A stretch of DNA of 64,000 nucleotides from an uncultured Desulfovibrio sp. (GCA_913063155.1 CAJXYU010000007.1:62001-126000), one strand, 5' to 3'. Shown: positions 7,631 through 16,350, counted from the stretch's first letter. Translations and numbers: made by a program. The notes: generated from the letters alone by a model not told the origin.

Positions 7631-8676
7631 TATTTTCCGGCCTCCGTTTTGACCAGGCGGCCGGCCAGGAGTTGTCTGAAGGTTTCCGACTGGATCAGTG
7701 CGACGCAGATGATGACCATGGCCTTGAAGACGAGAGTGATCTCCGGGGCTATGCCTCTTGTGAGAATCGTCGTGGTCAGGGACTGGATGATCAACGCGCC
7801 GATGATGGAGCCGGCCACGGAAAAACGTCCGCCCCACATGGTGCCGCCGATGATGACGGAGGCGATGGCGTCCAGTTCCAGGAACAAGCCCGCGTTGTTG
7901 GCGTCCGCGGCCTTGATGTCGGAACAGATGATGAGCCCGGCGACGCCTGCACACAGGGCGCAGAACATGTAGACGGCCACCTTGATGAGGTTTGCCCGGA
8001 TGCCCATGTACAGGCTTGCCTTGGGGTTGGCCCCGATGGCTTCGATGAATATGCCGAGCGCTGTTCTCCGGGTCAGAATGTATGTACCCAGCAGCGCGAC
8101 GAGCACCAGTATGATCGGAAAGGGGATGCCGAAAAGAAAGCCGCTCCCGATGAACTGAAACGGTTCATGGATGAAGACAATTATTTTGCCTTCCGTGATC
8201 AACTGGGCGATTCCGCGTCCCGCCACCATGAGGATGAGGGTGGCGATGATGGGTTGCACGCCGACATAGGCGACGAGTATTCCGTTCCATAGCCCGGCCA
8301 CGAGAGAGACCAGGAGGGGAACGGCTATGACGGTCAGCAGCGGAGTCAGATCCCCGTATTCGATGATTCCCTTGACGTAGTCGGGCCTTATGAGATGGGC
8401 CGCCACGGCGCCGGATATGGCGATGACCGCACCCACGGAAAGGTCCACGCCTCCGGTGGCGAACACAAGGGTCATTCCGATGGAAACGAGCATGACCGGC
8501 GCGCCCCGGTTGAGAATGTCAATCAGGCTCCCGAACAGGCGTCCGTCCTTGATTTCCAGGTGGAAGAACCCGGGGGTGAAGAGCATGTTGAACAGGATGA
8601 TCGCCGAAAGGGCCGCAAGCGGCCATATCAGCTTGGCGGTTGTTTCGTTTTGCAGGAAAGACGGTCTCAGGCTCAT
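7630..8676 (-). CDS. ytfT: Sugar ABC transporter permease, YtfT-like
   Basis: 348 residues, CUT2-family permease with multiple membrane helices and the conserved 'TGGVDLSVGAV' segment. The partner permease follows with a one-base overlap, and the ATPase gene precedes it with a four-base ATGA overlap. This gives the order SBP, ATPase, permease, permease seen for YtfQ-YtfR-YtfT-YjfF. In E. coli that system imports galactofuranose. Here the location beside arabinose catabolism genes makes a pentofuranose such as arabinofuranose a reasonable alternative, which is inference. Confidence 0.88.
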   Translation of the reverse strand: MSLRPSFLQNETTAKLIWPLAALSAIILFNMLFTPGFFHLEIKDGRLFGSLIDILNRGAPVMLVSIGMTLVFATGGVDLSVGAVIAISGAVAAHLIRPDYVKGIIEYGDLTPLLTVIAVPLLVSLVAGLWNGILVAYVGVQPIIATLILMVAGRGIAQLITEGKIIVFIHEPFQFIGSGFLFGIPFPIILVLVALLGTYILTRRTALGIFIEAIGANPKASLYMGIRANLIKVAVYMFCALCAGVAGLIICSDIKAADANNAGLFLELDAIASVIIGGTMWGGRFSVAGSIIGALIIQSLTTTILTRGIAPEITLVFKAMVIICVALIQSETFRQLLAGRLVKTEAGK

Positions 8677-10196
8677 TGCTTCTCTCCATGCGCGATGATC
8701 TTCATGATTTTTGCCTCCTCGATGTCGTCGCCGGAGATCTCAGCGACTATTTCACGGTCACTGAGCACGGCCACCCTGTCCGAACAGGCGATGATTTCTT
8801 CCAGCTCACTCGATATGAACAGGACCGCCATGCCGGTTCGGCTGAGTTCGACAATCAGCTTCTCGATCTCGGCCTTGGCTCCCACGTCTATGCCGCGTGT
8901 GGGCTCGTCCAGGATCAGAAACTCCGGATTGGAGGCCAGCCAGCGGGCGATGATGACTTTCTGCTGGTTGCCGCCGCTCAGGTCGCCGACCTTCTGGTCG
9001 AGACTCGAAGCCTTGATGTCCAGCTTCTTCACATAGTTGTCGACGATCTCCGTCTGCCGTTTGGGAGGGAGTTTCCTGAAGGTTCCCGATCGTGCCTGCA
9101 AAGCCAGGATGATGTTTTCGCGGACGGTCAGGTCCTCGATGATTCCTTCGGATTTGCGGTCTTCGGGACAGAGACCGAAGTGGTGGGCGATGGCCTTGCG
9201 GGGGGTGTTCAGGGCTTCGGGAACGCCGTTGATGAACAATTTTCCCTGCTGGGCCTTGTCCACACCGAAGAGCAGTCGGGCGGTTTCCGTCCGGCCCGAG
9301 CCAAGCAGCCCGGCAAGTCCCAGGACCTCCCCCTTGCGGATTTCGAGATCAAACGGATGCATGGCCCCTTTGCGGGCAAGGCCTTCTGCGCGCAGAAAGC
9401 ATTTTTCGGTGCCCGGTTCGCAGGCCCTGGTATTTGTTTTGGCTGCGCCGTTCAGGGATTCGACGCTTTTGCCGAGCATCATTTCAATGAGCTTGAGCCG
9501 GGGCAGTTCCTCCACCGGTTTTTCTCCCACAAGCCTGCCGTTGCGGAGGACGGTTATGGTGTCCGAAATTTCGTAGACCTGGCCGAGGAAATGGGTCACG
9601 AACAAGATGCCTATCCCCTGGGATTTGAGCTTTCTCAGCACGCCGAAGAGCCGTTCGGTTTCGGCCGCGTCCAGGCTTGAGGTCGGTTCGTCCAGGATGA
9701 GGATTCGGGCCTGGATGTCCAATGCCCGGATGATGGCCACAAGCTGCTGGATGGCCATGGAGTATGAGGATACGGGTTGGGTGACGTCGATATCCAGGTC
9801 CAGTTTCCTGACGGCTTCATCAGCTCTGCGGTTCAGGTCCGTCCAATCGATGGCGCCGAATCGTTTTGGCTGGCGGCCGAGGTATATGTTTTCGGCGACC
9901 GACAAGCTGGGAATCAGGTTGACCTCCTGATACACGGTGCTGATACCGTGTTTCGGCGCTTCCTCCGGGGAGTTGAATTCGAAGGGCTGTCCGTTCAGAA
10001 GCATCTCTCCAGCGTCCTTTCTGTACAACCCGGTCAGGACCTTGATCAGAGTCGATTTGCCGGCTCCGTTTTGTCCCATCAACGCATGTATCTCGCCGCG
10101 CCTGAGGGTGAAATCGACCCCTTGGAGGGCCTGGACGCCCGGAAATCTTTTGTCGAGGCCGTTGATTTGTAGAAGTGCATCCGTGCTGTTCGGCAT
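8673..10196 (-). CDS. ytfR: Sugar ABC transporter ATPase with two ABC modules, YtfR-like
   Basis: 507 residues, the usual length for CUT2 ATPases. The first module has Walker A 'GQNGAGKST', Q-loop 'VYQEVNLIPS' and Walker B '[12 protein letters not shown]'. The second module has the degenerate Walker A typical of this class ('GLLGSGRTE'), signature 'LSGGNQQK' and Walker B '[14 protein letters not shown]'. I chose ATG 10196, which has GGAG six bases upstream and puts the ATPase domain at the N-terminus; the open frame continues upstream without homology. It overlaps ytfT by four bases and is separated from the binding-protein gene by a strong hairpin. Confidence 0.9.
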   Translation of the reverse strand: MPNSTDALLQINGLDKRFPGVQALQGVDFTLRRGEIHALMGQNGAGKSTLIKVLTGLYRKDAGEMLLNGQPFEFNSPEEAPKHGISTVYQEVNLIPSLSVAENIYLGRQPKRFGAIDWTDLNRRADEAVRKLDLDIDVTQPVSSYSMAIQQLVAIIRALDIQARILILDEPTSSLDAAETERLFGVLRKLKSQGIGILFVTHFLGQVYEISDTITVLRNGRLVGEKPVEELPRLKLIEMMLGKSVESLNGAAKTNTRACEPGTEKCFLRAEGLARKGAMHPFDLEIRKGEVLGLAGLLGSGRTETARLLFGVDKAQQGKLFINGVPEALNTPRKAIAHHFGLCPEDRKSEGIIEDLTVRENIILALQARSGTFRKLPPKRQTEIVDNYVKKLDIKASSLDQKVGDLSGGNQQKVIIARWLASNPEFLILDEPTRGIDVGAKAEIEKLIVELSRTGMAVLFISSELEEIIACSDRVAVLSDREIVAEISGDDIEEAKIMKIIAHGEKQ

Positions 10197-10227
10197 TGCC
10201 TGCTCCAATGGTGTGAGGTGTGGTGCG

Positions 10228-10305
10228 GCTGGTGGACTCTGAAAAGGTGGACCCCGGACCAGGGAGGAACCCGGGCTGCCCGGAGTCCACTTTTCATGCA
10301 ACCGG
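10228..10305 (-). promoter_or_regulatory. Strong intercistronic hairpin between ytfQ and ytfR
   Basis: Read on the minus strand, GAAAAGTGGACTCCGG pairs with CCGGGGTCCACCTTTTC (one bulge, one mismatch), enclosing a further small GC stem. Such hairpins after a binding-protein gene commonly stabilise its mRNA or partly terminate, giving more binding protein than transporter. It has no long T run, so full termination is unlikely. Confidence 0.65.
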
Positions 10306-10332
10306 AGAACGCCCGACGGGCGCCGCCGCCGG

Positions 10333-11322
10333 CTAGTACTTCCGATTGGGAAGTTCGCGTGCTGCGACTTCCTGCGGGAAGACACCTTCATCGGTCACGA
10401 TGCGTTTGGGGATCGTCTTGCCTTCCATGAGGGCCTCAACTGCATCGAACAGCTGGGGACCAAGCAGCGGGCTGCATTCCACCGTGCAGTTGAGTTTGCC
10501 TTCGAGCATGGCTTCGAAGGCGCCGCGGACGGCATCCACGGAAACGATGATAATGTCCTTGCCCGGCTTGAGCCCGAACTCCTCGATGGCCTGAATCGCG
10601 CCGATGGCCATGTCGTCGTTGTGGGCGTACAGGACGTCGATCTTGTCGCCTTCGGCCTTGAGGAACGCCTCCATGACTTCCTTGCCCTTGGAGCGAGTGA
10701 AGTCGCCGCTCTGGGACTTGATGACCTTGAACCGGGGATGATCCTTCATGACTTCTTCGAAACCGGTCTTGCGGTCAATGGCGGGAGCGGACCCTACAGT
10801 GCCCTGGAGTTCCACGACGTTGACCACGTCGACGGGTTTGTCGGCGCGTTTGATCTTGTCATAGTTCTCGATGAGGTAGCGTGCCGAGCGCCGGCCTTCT
10901 TCCACGAAGTCGGAGCCCATGAAAGTGACCCACAGGGTGTCGTCTTCGGTGTCCACGGCGCGGTCGGTCAGGATCACGGGAATGCCCGCGCGCTTGGCTT
11001 CCTTGAGCACCGGAGTCCATCCGGTTTCAACGACGGGAGAAAATGCGATGACATCGACATCCTGGGCGATGAAATTGCGAATGGCCTTGATCTGGTTCTC
11101 CTGCTTCTGCTGGGCGTCGGAGAACTTCAGCTCGATGTGCGGACGGTTTGCCGCTTCGGAGGTGATGGACTCCGTATTGGCGACTCGCCAGGCGCTTTCC
11201 GCACCTATCTGGGAGAATCCGACCACGATCTTGTCTTTAGCCATTGCCGGGCCGATGAGAAAAAGCCCAGCAGTCAACGCCAGTACGCAGATTGTCATCA
11301 TTCTTGTCGCCAATTTTTTCAT
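10333..11322 (-). CDS. ytfQ: Periplasmic sugar-binding protein, YtfQ-like
   Basis: 329 residues with a signal peptide ending 'GPAMA-KDK' (about residue 28). The mature part is a type I periplasmic binding fold of the ribose/galactofuranose group: 'VGFSQIGAESAWRVANTES', 'IAFSPVVETGW' and 'DRAVDTEDD' are characteristic of YtfQ-like proteins. It is the first gene of a minus-strand operon ytfQ-ytfR-ytfT-yjfF-dehydrogenase. A putative sigma-54 promoter lies ~150 bp upstream and a divergent NtrC-type regulator with its kinase is the next unit, suggesting control by that pair. Confidence 0.88.
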   Translation of the reverse strand: MKKLATRMMTICVLALTAGLFLIGPAMAKDKIVVGFSQIGAESAWRVANTESITSEAANRPHIELKFSDAQQKQENQIKAIRNFIAQDVDVIAFSPVVETGWTPVLKEAKRAGIPVILTDRAVDTEDDTLWVTFMGSDFVEEGRRSARYLIENYDKIKRADKPVDVVNVVELQGTVGSAPAIDRKTGFEEVMKDHPRFKVIKSQSGDFTRSKGKEVMEAFLKAEGDKIDVLYAHNDDMAIGAIQAIEEFGLKPGKDIIIVSVDAVRGAFEAMLEGKLNCTVECSPLLGPQLFDAVEALMEGKTIPKRIVTDEGVFPQEVAARELPNRKY

Positions 11323-11467
11323 ACTACCTCCATGAATGTGTTGAAACGAGTGAAGTCAAACCCTCTGTGCAACAGCCCCGGTCAGGTTCGCCCGGGGCAA
11401 AGTTTACCTCCTTGCAGGTGGAATCGGCGGCGCCGTTTACTGAAATCCTGGTGAGCCGTTTTGGTAC

Positions 11468-11484
11468 AGCAAATATCGAACCGA
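11468..11484 (-). promoter_or_regulatory. Putative sigma-54 (-24/-12) promoter of the ytf operon
   Basis: On the minus strand the sequence reads CGGTTCG-ATAT-TTGCT against the consensus TGGCACG-N4-TTGCW. The invariant GG and GC are present at the correct 10-bp spacing, and nine of twelve defined positions match. Transcription would start near 11456, giving a leader of ~134 nt. The neighbouring regulator is of the sigma-54 activator class. Confidence 0.5.
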
Positions 11485-11670
11485 ACATCCGGGCGGAAGG
11501 GAGTCCTCCTGCCGGTCGCACATGGAAAAAGTTCGCGACTTCATTTGCTTAGCTACATTTTTGTCTTTTTCACAGGATTGTCACATGTCGTTTTTCCTCT
11601 CTCGACTGTCCGCTATGGTTTGTTTGCGTAAATCCAATCATGTTTGATGGTTGTCTTGAGTGATAAAAAG

Positions 11671-11690
11671 TTTCGTGAACGTTGACGAAA
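11671..11690. promoter_or_regulatory. LacI-family operator upstream of the two-component genes
   Basis: TTTCGTGAAC-GTTGACGAAA is an 18-of-20 palindrome with the central CG typical of LacI-family sites. It shares its left half with the perfect palindrome in front of araA. It overlaps a possible -35 (TTGACG, 11682-11687) paired with TAAAAT at 11704-11709, a good position for repression of the regulator/kinase pair. Confidence 0.65.
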
Positions 11691-11786
11691 GCCTTTTGAT
11701 GTGTAAAATTTTCACACAAAATGTGGAAGTGTATACCCTGGGTTCACACTGTCCCATGGCCCGCATCAACCAGACGGGGACCGCCT

Positions 11787-13124
11787 ATGTTGAAAGACAT
11801 TCTGATCGTGGACGACAACGTCAAGCTGGCGAAAAGCCTGGCCCGCAACTTCGAACAGCTCGGCCATGCGGTGCGTTCGGCCACGGACTCGCGTGGGGCG
11901 TTGGAGATTCTCGGAAATCATCCGGTGGGCGTCGTTCTGCTGGACATCGTCCTGGGCGCCGAAGACGGCTTGTCCGTTCTCAAGGAGATCGTCAGACGAT
12001 TTCCGGGAATGCCTGTGATCATGATCACAGGGTTCGGTTCCATTGAATCCGCCGTGACTTCGGTCAAACTCGGAGCATTCGACTACGCCCAGAAACCCCT
12101 CGACTTCAACAAGGTGCTCAAGATCGTCGAGAACGCCATCAGGATCGGGGAGTTGGAGCAGGAGAACTCGACGTTGCGTAACAGGATCATGGAGCTTTCC
12201 GGCAACATCGTGACCAGAAACAGCGAGGTCCTGGCCGTGTGCGAGAAGGCCAGGAAGCTCGCCGCCACGAACATCTCGGTACTCATCCTCGGAGAGAACG
12301 GCACCGGCAAGGAACTGCTTGCAAGCCTGATTCACAATGCATCCACGCGGGCTTCGCGCAAGCTTGTCACGGTGAACAGCGCAGCCTTTCCCGACAGCCT
12401 GCTGGACAATGAGCTTTTCGGGCACGAAAAAGGGGCGTTCACAGGGGCCCAAAGCCGGTTCATCGGTATTTTCGAGCGGGCCCGGGACACCACTCTCTAT
12501 CTGGACGAGATCGGCGACATGTCTCTTTCCAGCCAGGCAAAAATACTGCGGGTTTTGCAGAACCAGGAGATCAGACGCATCGGCGGAAGCGAGACCATCA
12601 AGGTGGATGTGCGGCTGATCACCTCGACGAATCGCGATCTGGATCGGCTCATCAGGGAGAAACGATTCCGGCAGGATCTCTACTATCGGCTGAACGCCGC
12701 CATCCTGAAACTGCCGCCCCTGCGTGAGCGGCGTGACGACATCCCTCTGCTCGTGGATCACTTCCTTGCCCAGTTCTCCTTGGAAAACGGCAAGAAGGTG
12801 CGCTTTGTCTCCAGCGAGGTGATGGAACGGCTCATGGAGCATGCATGGCCCGGAAACATCCGGGAATTGAGAAACACCATCAATTATGCGGCCACGCTGA
12901 CCGTGACCGATCGTATTCATCTGGAGGACCTGCCCGCCTGCCTGCAGGAAACACGGGAAAGGCCACGTGGAGACTCCATGCTTGTGGAGGCCGAGAAGCG
13001 ACTGATTCTGAGGACGCTCAGGGAAACCGGGAACAACAAGAGGAAGGCGGCCATGGTTCTGAACATCAGCAGGAAGACATTGTACAACAAGTTGAAAAAG
13101 TATGAAATTGCTCCGACCGCCTGA
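11787..13124 (+). CDS. NtrC-family sigma-54-dependent response regulator
   Basis: 445 residues in three domains. The receiver (1-120) has phospho-acceptor Asp53 in 'LLDIVLG' and conserved Lys in 'YAQKPLD'. The AAA+ sigma-54 activation domain (about 140-370) has Walker A 'GENGTGKE', the sigma-54 contact loop 'GAFTGA' and Walker B 'TLYLDEIGDMS'. A Fis-type helix-turn-helix ends the protein ('NNKRKAAMVLNISRKTLYNKLKKY'). ATG 11787 follows GGGGA; the open frame to 11721 has no homology. The downstream kinase gene overlaps its last 23 bases, so the two are coupled partners. Likely target is the sigma-54-like promoter of the divergent ytf operon. Confidence 0.92.
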   Translation: MLKDILIVDDNVKLAKSLARNFEQLGHAVRSATDSRGALEILGNHPVGVVLLDIVLGAEDGLSVLKEIVRRFPGMPVIMITGFGSIESAVTSVKLGAFDYAQKPLDFNKVLKIVENAIRIGELEQENSTLRNRIMELSGNIVTRNSEVLAVCEKARKLAATNISVLILGENGTGKELLASLIHNASTRASRKLVTVNSAAFPDSLLDNELFGHEKGAFTGAQSRFIGIFERARDTTLYLDEIGDMSLSSQAKILRVLQNQEIRRIGGSETIKVDVRLITSTNRDLDRLIREKRFRQDLYYRLNAAILKLPPLRERRDDIPLLVDHFLAQFSLENGKKVRFVSSEVMERLMEHAWPGNIRELRNTINYAATLTVTDRIHLEDLPACLQETRERPRGDSMLVEAEKRLILRTLRETGNNKRKAAMVLNISRKTLYNKLKKYEIAPTA

Positions 13125-14961
13125 CGTGGACCCCGGTGGAACCGTCCTCAGGCTCGAAGACGTCGGCTGCGGCGTCGGGCGTATGCACACCCTGCGCAAT
13201 GTCAATCTCGATATTGGTCCGGCCGAGTTCCACGTGGTCGTCGGCGACCATGGCGCAGGCAAGTCGACCCTGGCCAATCTGACGGCGGGTCTGCTTAAGC
13301 TTCATTCCGGACGGCGCTTCATCAACGGTACGTCATATTTCAACCTGAACCGGCGCGAGGCTCGAAAGCTCAAGATCGAACTGGTCTGCCAGGACATCCA
13401 CCTGATCGACTGCCTGACCGTGACGGAGAACCTGCTCATTCCGGACCTGATCAGCAACAGGGCGTTTCTGTTCAAGCGCAGGGATTACCACATGGAATGT
13501 CGTGAGGTCCTTGAGGCATTCGGTTTCGATTTTCCGTCGGACGTCCTTGTGCAGGAGCTGCGGCCTTCGGAGAGGATCATCGTGTATGTTCTGCGCAGCG
13601 TTTTGCGTACCCCGCAGCTGCTGGTGCTGGATACCATTCTGGAACAACTTTCCGCGGAAGATCTGCAAAAGGTGCTGCAGGTGCTGAAGGTTCTCAAGGA
13701 CAAGGGAACCTCGATCTTGTGCCTTGCCCACGGCATTGATGAAGTAGCTTCGTTGGCCGATCGGGTGACCATACTTCGCAACGGCAGGACTATTGTCACC
13801 GAATCCATTGAGGATGTGGACAAGGTCAACCTGATACGGCTTTGCTACAGCCAGTTGACCGAGGGCCGGGAAACAAGGGGCACCCGTGAATTCTATCAGC
13901 TTTTGCGGTACAATGAGGCCATTTTGCAGAAGTTGCCCATCAACCTCGTGGTTGCGGACAATGACAACCGCATCAAGATGCTGAACGACCATGGCCGCGA
14001 TTATTTCAAGCCGGTGGGCGATTTCCGAAATCTTTTTGTGGACGATCTTTTTTCCTCCGATGACGGTGAGGCGTTGCGGCTGATTCAAAGCGCCTTCGAG
14101 GAGAAGCGGGAAGCGGCGTTCTATGCCGTGCCCATCACGGCCGGTGGGCGGCAGGCCACAGTCAACATCAAGATTCTGCCCATTGCAGACGGCGCGTTCT
14201 TCATCGGGAATATTCTCACTGTGGAGGACATCTCCAAGCAAGAGGCATTACGACAGCAGTTGACCATGACCGAGAAGCTCGCCTCGGTGGGAATCCTGTC
14301 GGCAGGCGTGGCGCATGAGATCAACAATCCGCTGGAGATTATCTACAATCATCTGAACTACCTGAAGTTTAACATCGGAACGGAACAGGCGGGCGAAACC
14401 ATTGAGTTCATAGAAGAGGAGCTGGAGGATATCAGACAGATCGTGAGTAATTTGATCTCCTTTTCCGACCGCACCCGTGTGGTGATCGAAGAGGTCGACA
14501 TCAATGAGCTCATTTCTTCCATCATCGCCTTGCTCGGCATCGATGCACGACGTCGGAACATCGACATCGGCTTTTTGCCCGCCGACCGTCCGGTGGTCAT
14601 CGAAGCCAGGAAAAACGAGATAAAACAGGTCATTCTGAATCTATTCAGGAACAGCTTCGAAGCCGCTGAAGGAGGCGGCTGCATCCGTATCAGAACCGAT
14701 ATGTTTGAGGAGCGCGGAAGGAGGATAGCCCGTATCCGTTTCATGGACGATGGTTGCGGCATCCCCGAAGAGAATCTGGGAAACGTTTTTCTGCCCTTTT
14801 ATTCGTCAAAGTTCGGCAAGGACGCCAATATGGGACTGGGACTCTCCGTGAGTTACGGCATCATCAGCAAATACGACGGTTCGATCACGGTGAGAAACAG
14901 GGCCGGGAGAGGGTGCGAATTCACCATCCAGCTTCCCTGTCTGCGGTGCGTAGGCGCATGA
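13102..14961 (+). CDS. Fusion of a sugar-importer ABC ATPase domain with a PAS/histidine kinase
   Basis: 619 residues. Residues ~15-240 are one ABC ATPase module of the RbsA/MglA/YtfR (CUT2) type: Walker A 'GDHGAGKST' with Lys54, Q-loop 'VCQDIHLID', D-loop region and switch histidine in 'CLAHGIDEVAS'. The Walker B is 'LLVLDTIL', so the usual catalytic Glu is Thr178, and the LSGGQ signature reads 'ELRPSER'. A PAS-like segment follows (~270-385). The histidine kinase comes next, with phospho-acceptor His405 in 'AHEINNPLE', N box 'LFRNSFEAA', G1 'DDGCGIPEEN' and G2 'GLGLSVS'. No membrane helix or signal peptide is visible, so it is cytoplasmic. It overlaps the response-regulator gene by 23 bp and sits between two CUT2 importers. 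I infer it senses importer or ligand state through the ATPase module. Confidence 0.9.
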   Translation: MKLLRPPDVDPGGTVLRLEDVGCGVGRMHTLRNVNLDIGPAEFHVVVGDHGAGKSTLANLTAGLLKLHSGRRFINGTSYFNLNRREARKLKIELVCQDIHLIDCLTVTENLLIPDLISNRAFLFKRRDYHMECREVLEAFGFDFPSDVLVQELRPSERIIVYVLRSVLRTPQLLVLDTILEQLSAEDLQKVLQVLKVLKDKGTSILCLAHGIDEVASLADRVTILRNGRTIVTESIEDVDKVNLIRLCYSQLTEGRETRGTREFYQLLRYNEAILQKLPINLVVADNDNRIKMLNDHGRDYFKPVGDFRNLFVDDLFSSDDGEALRLIQSAFEEKREAAFYAVPITAGGRQATVNIKILPIADGAFFIGNILTVEDISKQEALRQQLTMTEKLASVGILSAGVAHEINNPLEIIYNHLNYLKFNIGTEQAGETIEFIEEELEDIRQIVSNLISFSDRTRVVIEEVDINELISSIIALLGIDARRRNIDIGFLPADRPVVIEARKNEIKQVILNLFRNSFEAAEGGGCIRIRTDMFEERGRRIARIRFMDDGCGIPEENLGNVFLPFYSSKFGKDANMGLGLSVSYGIISKYDGSITVRNRAGRGCEFTIQLPCLRCVGA

Positions 14962-15011
14962 AGGGGACGGGACCGTGGATCAGACGGAGCCGACTTCGCC
15001 CCTGACGCGCG

Positions 15012-16061
15012 TCATTTGCTTTTCCGGCGCTGCGTGGATTCGCGTACGATGAGCTTCGGCTCCAGCATGAGCGTGTCGGCCGCCACCTCGGTATCTCCTT
15101 CGGTGAGCCCCGAGAGGCTGAGAAGTTTGCGCACTGAGAGCTCTCCGAGCTTGTAGAAATCCTGTTCCACGGTAGTCAGGGACGGGGTGAAGTAGAGAGA
15201 CTCCGAAATGTTGTCCATGCCGGCCACGCCGAGCTGCTCGGGAACGTTCACTCCGGCCTTCCAGGCTTCGTGCAGCACGCCCAGAGCCATCTTGTCGTTG
15301 GCCGCGAAGATTGCGTCCATTTCCGGGTATTTTCTCATGAGCTGCATGTAGCCCTCCCTGCCCGAGGACGGTGACCAGTCTCCTTCTGCGTACGCGTCGT
15401 CCGGGGCGGCCATTCCCGCCTCCAGCAGGGCTTGCCGCCATCCCCGCTTGCGCTCGAGAGCCTCCCACCAATCCAAGGGGCCGCAGATGTGCGCGATATG
15501 CGTATAGCCTTGTTCTATGAGATGGCGCGTCATGTTGTAGCCGGCGGCGTAGTTGTCGACGGAAATGGTGATGGGGGCCGCCAGCGGATTCCCTTTGAGA
15601 AACACGATCGGAGGCGTCTGGCTGGGGAGGTTGCGTTGCAGGGTCGTCCAGTTCGTGCCCACCTGGGGCGCGGCGCAGATGATTCCCCGAACCTGCTGGG
15701 CCGTCAGCGATTGGACAAAGGCCGGGACGTCTTCGCAGTTGAACGACGGCGTCGCCTTGAGTATCAGATTGAAGCCCCGTTCCTCTGAGGCCCGGGCCAC
15801 GCCGTTGAGCGTCGTGGAAATGCCCTTGTATCGCATGCCGGAAATGATCACGCCCAGCGAATTGCTTTGCTTGCGCATTCCCCGCGCCAGGAAGTTCGGC
15901 TGGTAATTCATCTGCTTGATGATGGCCTGCACCTTTTCCCGGGTGGCCTCGGACACGTCCGAGCGGTTGTTCAGCACGCGGGAGACGGTCTGTATGGAAA
16001 CGCCACAGGCCCTGGCGACATCTTTTATGGTGACCTTTTGGTTGGCGGATCTTTTTTTCAT
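15012..16061 (-). CDS. LacI-family transcriptional regulator of the pentose genes
   Basis: 349 residues. The N-terminal helix-turn-helix and hinge helix are clear ('TIKDVARACGVSIQTVSRVLNN' region, residues ~10-60), followed by a periplasmic-binding-protein-like effector domain ('DAIFAANDKMALGVLHEAWKAG', 'VAGMDN'). It is divergent from araA and convergent with the sensor kinase. Palindromes with central CG occur in its own promoter region, in front of araA and in front of the response-regulator gene, so it likely represses all three and itself. L-arabinose or a metabolite is the expected inducer. The gene is functionally like an AraR repressor but of the LacI class. Confidence 0.9.
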   Translation of the reverse strand: MKKRSANQKVTIKDVARACGVSIQTVSRVLNNRSDVSEATREKVQAIIKQMNYQPNFLARGMRKQSNSLGVIISGMRYKGISTTLNGVARASEERGFNLILKATPSFNCEDVPAFVQSLTAQQVRGIICAAPQVGTNWTTLQRNLPSQTPPIVFLKGNPLAAPITISVDNYAAGYNMTRHLIEQGYTHIAHICGPLDWWEALERKRGWRQALLEAGMAAPDDAYAEGDWSPSSGREGYMQLMRKYPEMDAIFAANDKMALGVLHEAWKAGVNVPEQLGVAGMDNISESLYFTPSLTTVEQDFYKLGELSVRKLLSLSGLTEGDTEVAADTLMLEPKLIVRESTQRRKSK

Positions 16062-16124
16062 GATGTTTCCCTACTCTTTTTGTTGTTTTTTGTGAAGCAA
16101 GTCATGGTTTTTCGGGAAATTGCC

Positions 16125-16136
16125 GTTAACGTTAAC
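16125..16136. promoter_or_regulatory. LacI-family operator in front of the repressor gene
   Basis: GTTAACGTTAAC is a perfect 12-bp palindrome with the central CG of LacI-family operators, 63 bp upstream of the lacI-type start codon, so autoregulation is likely. Confidence 0.6.
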
Positions 16137-16267
16137 AATTTATTTGAGACATTTGTCGGGCCGAAGGGCGGAGCAGGCGCTGCGCCGGTCAAGGAAGTCC
16201 TTCAATATACCAAAGAATGGCCCTGAAAGGCTTTTTCTCGAGGGAGTGAAGAATTTCTCCGAAGGTA

Positions 16268-16296
16268 TTGACATATTGTTTCCAATGATCTTTAAT
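16268..16296 (+). promoter_or_regulatory. Sigma-70 promoter of araA
   Basis: A perfect TTGACA (16268-16273) and TTTAAT (16291-16296, 5 of 6 to TATAAT) are separated by exactly 17 bp. Transcription should begin around 16303, just upstream of the operator at 16310. Confidence 0.8.
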
Positions 16297-16309
16297 GCGA
16301 ACTAATTTT

Positions 16310-16323
16310 CGTGAACGTTCACG
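16310..16323. promoter_or_regulatory. LacI-family operator at the araA start region
   Basis: CGTGAACGTTCACG is a perfect 14-bp palindrome located at about +7 to +20 relative to the predicted araA transcription start, a standard repressing position. Confidence 0.8.
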
Positions 16324-16350
16324 TAAACTGTGCAACGAGGATAGTACACC

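Noticed and set aside
6605..7954. A 449-residue reading of the YjfF-type permease gene
   Set aside because: The extra N-terminal 108 residues lie in the wrong frame of ytfT, are rich in Arg/His and show no membrane character. The real start at 7630 has a ribosome site and a TAATG junction.
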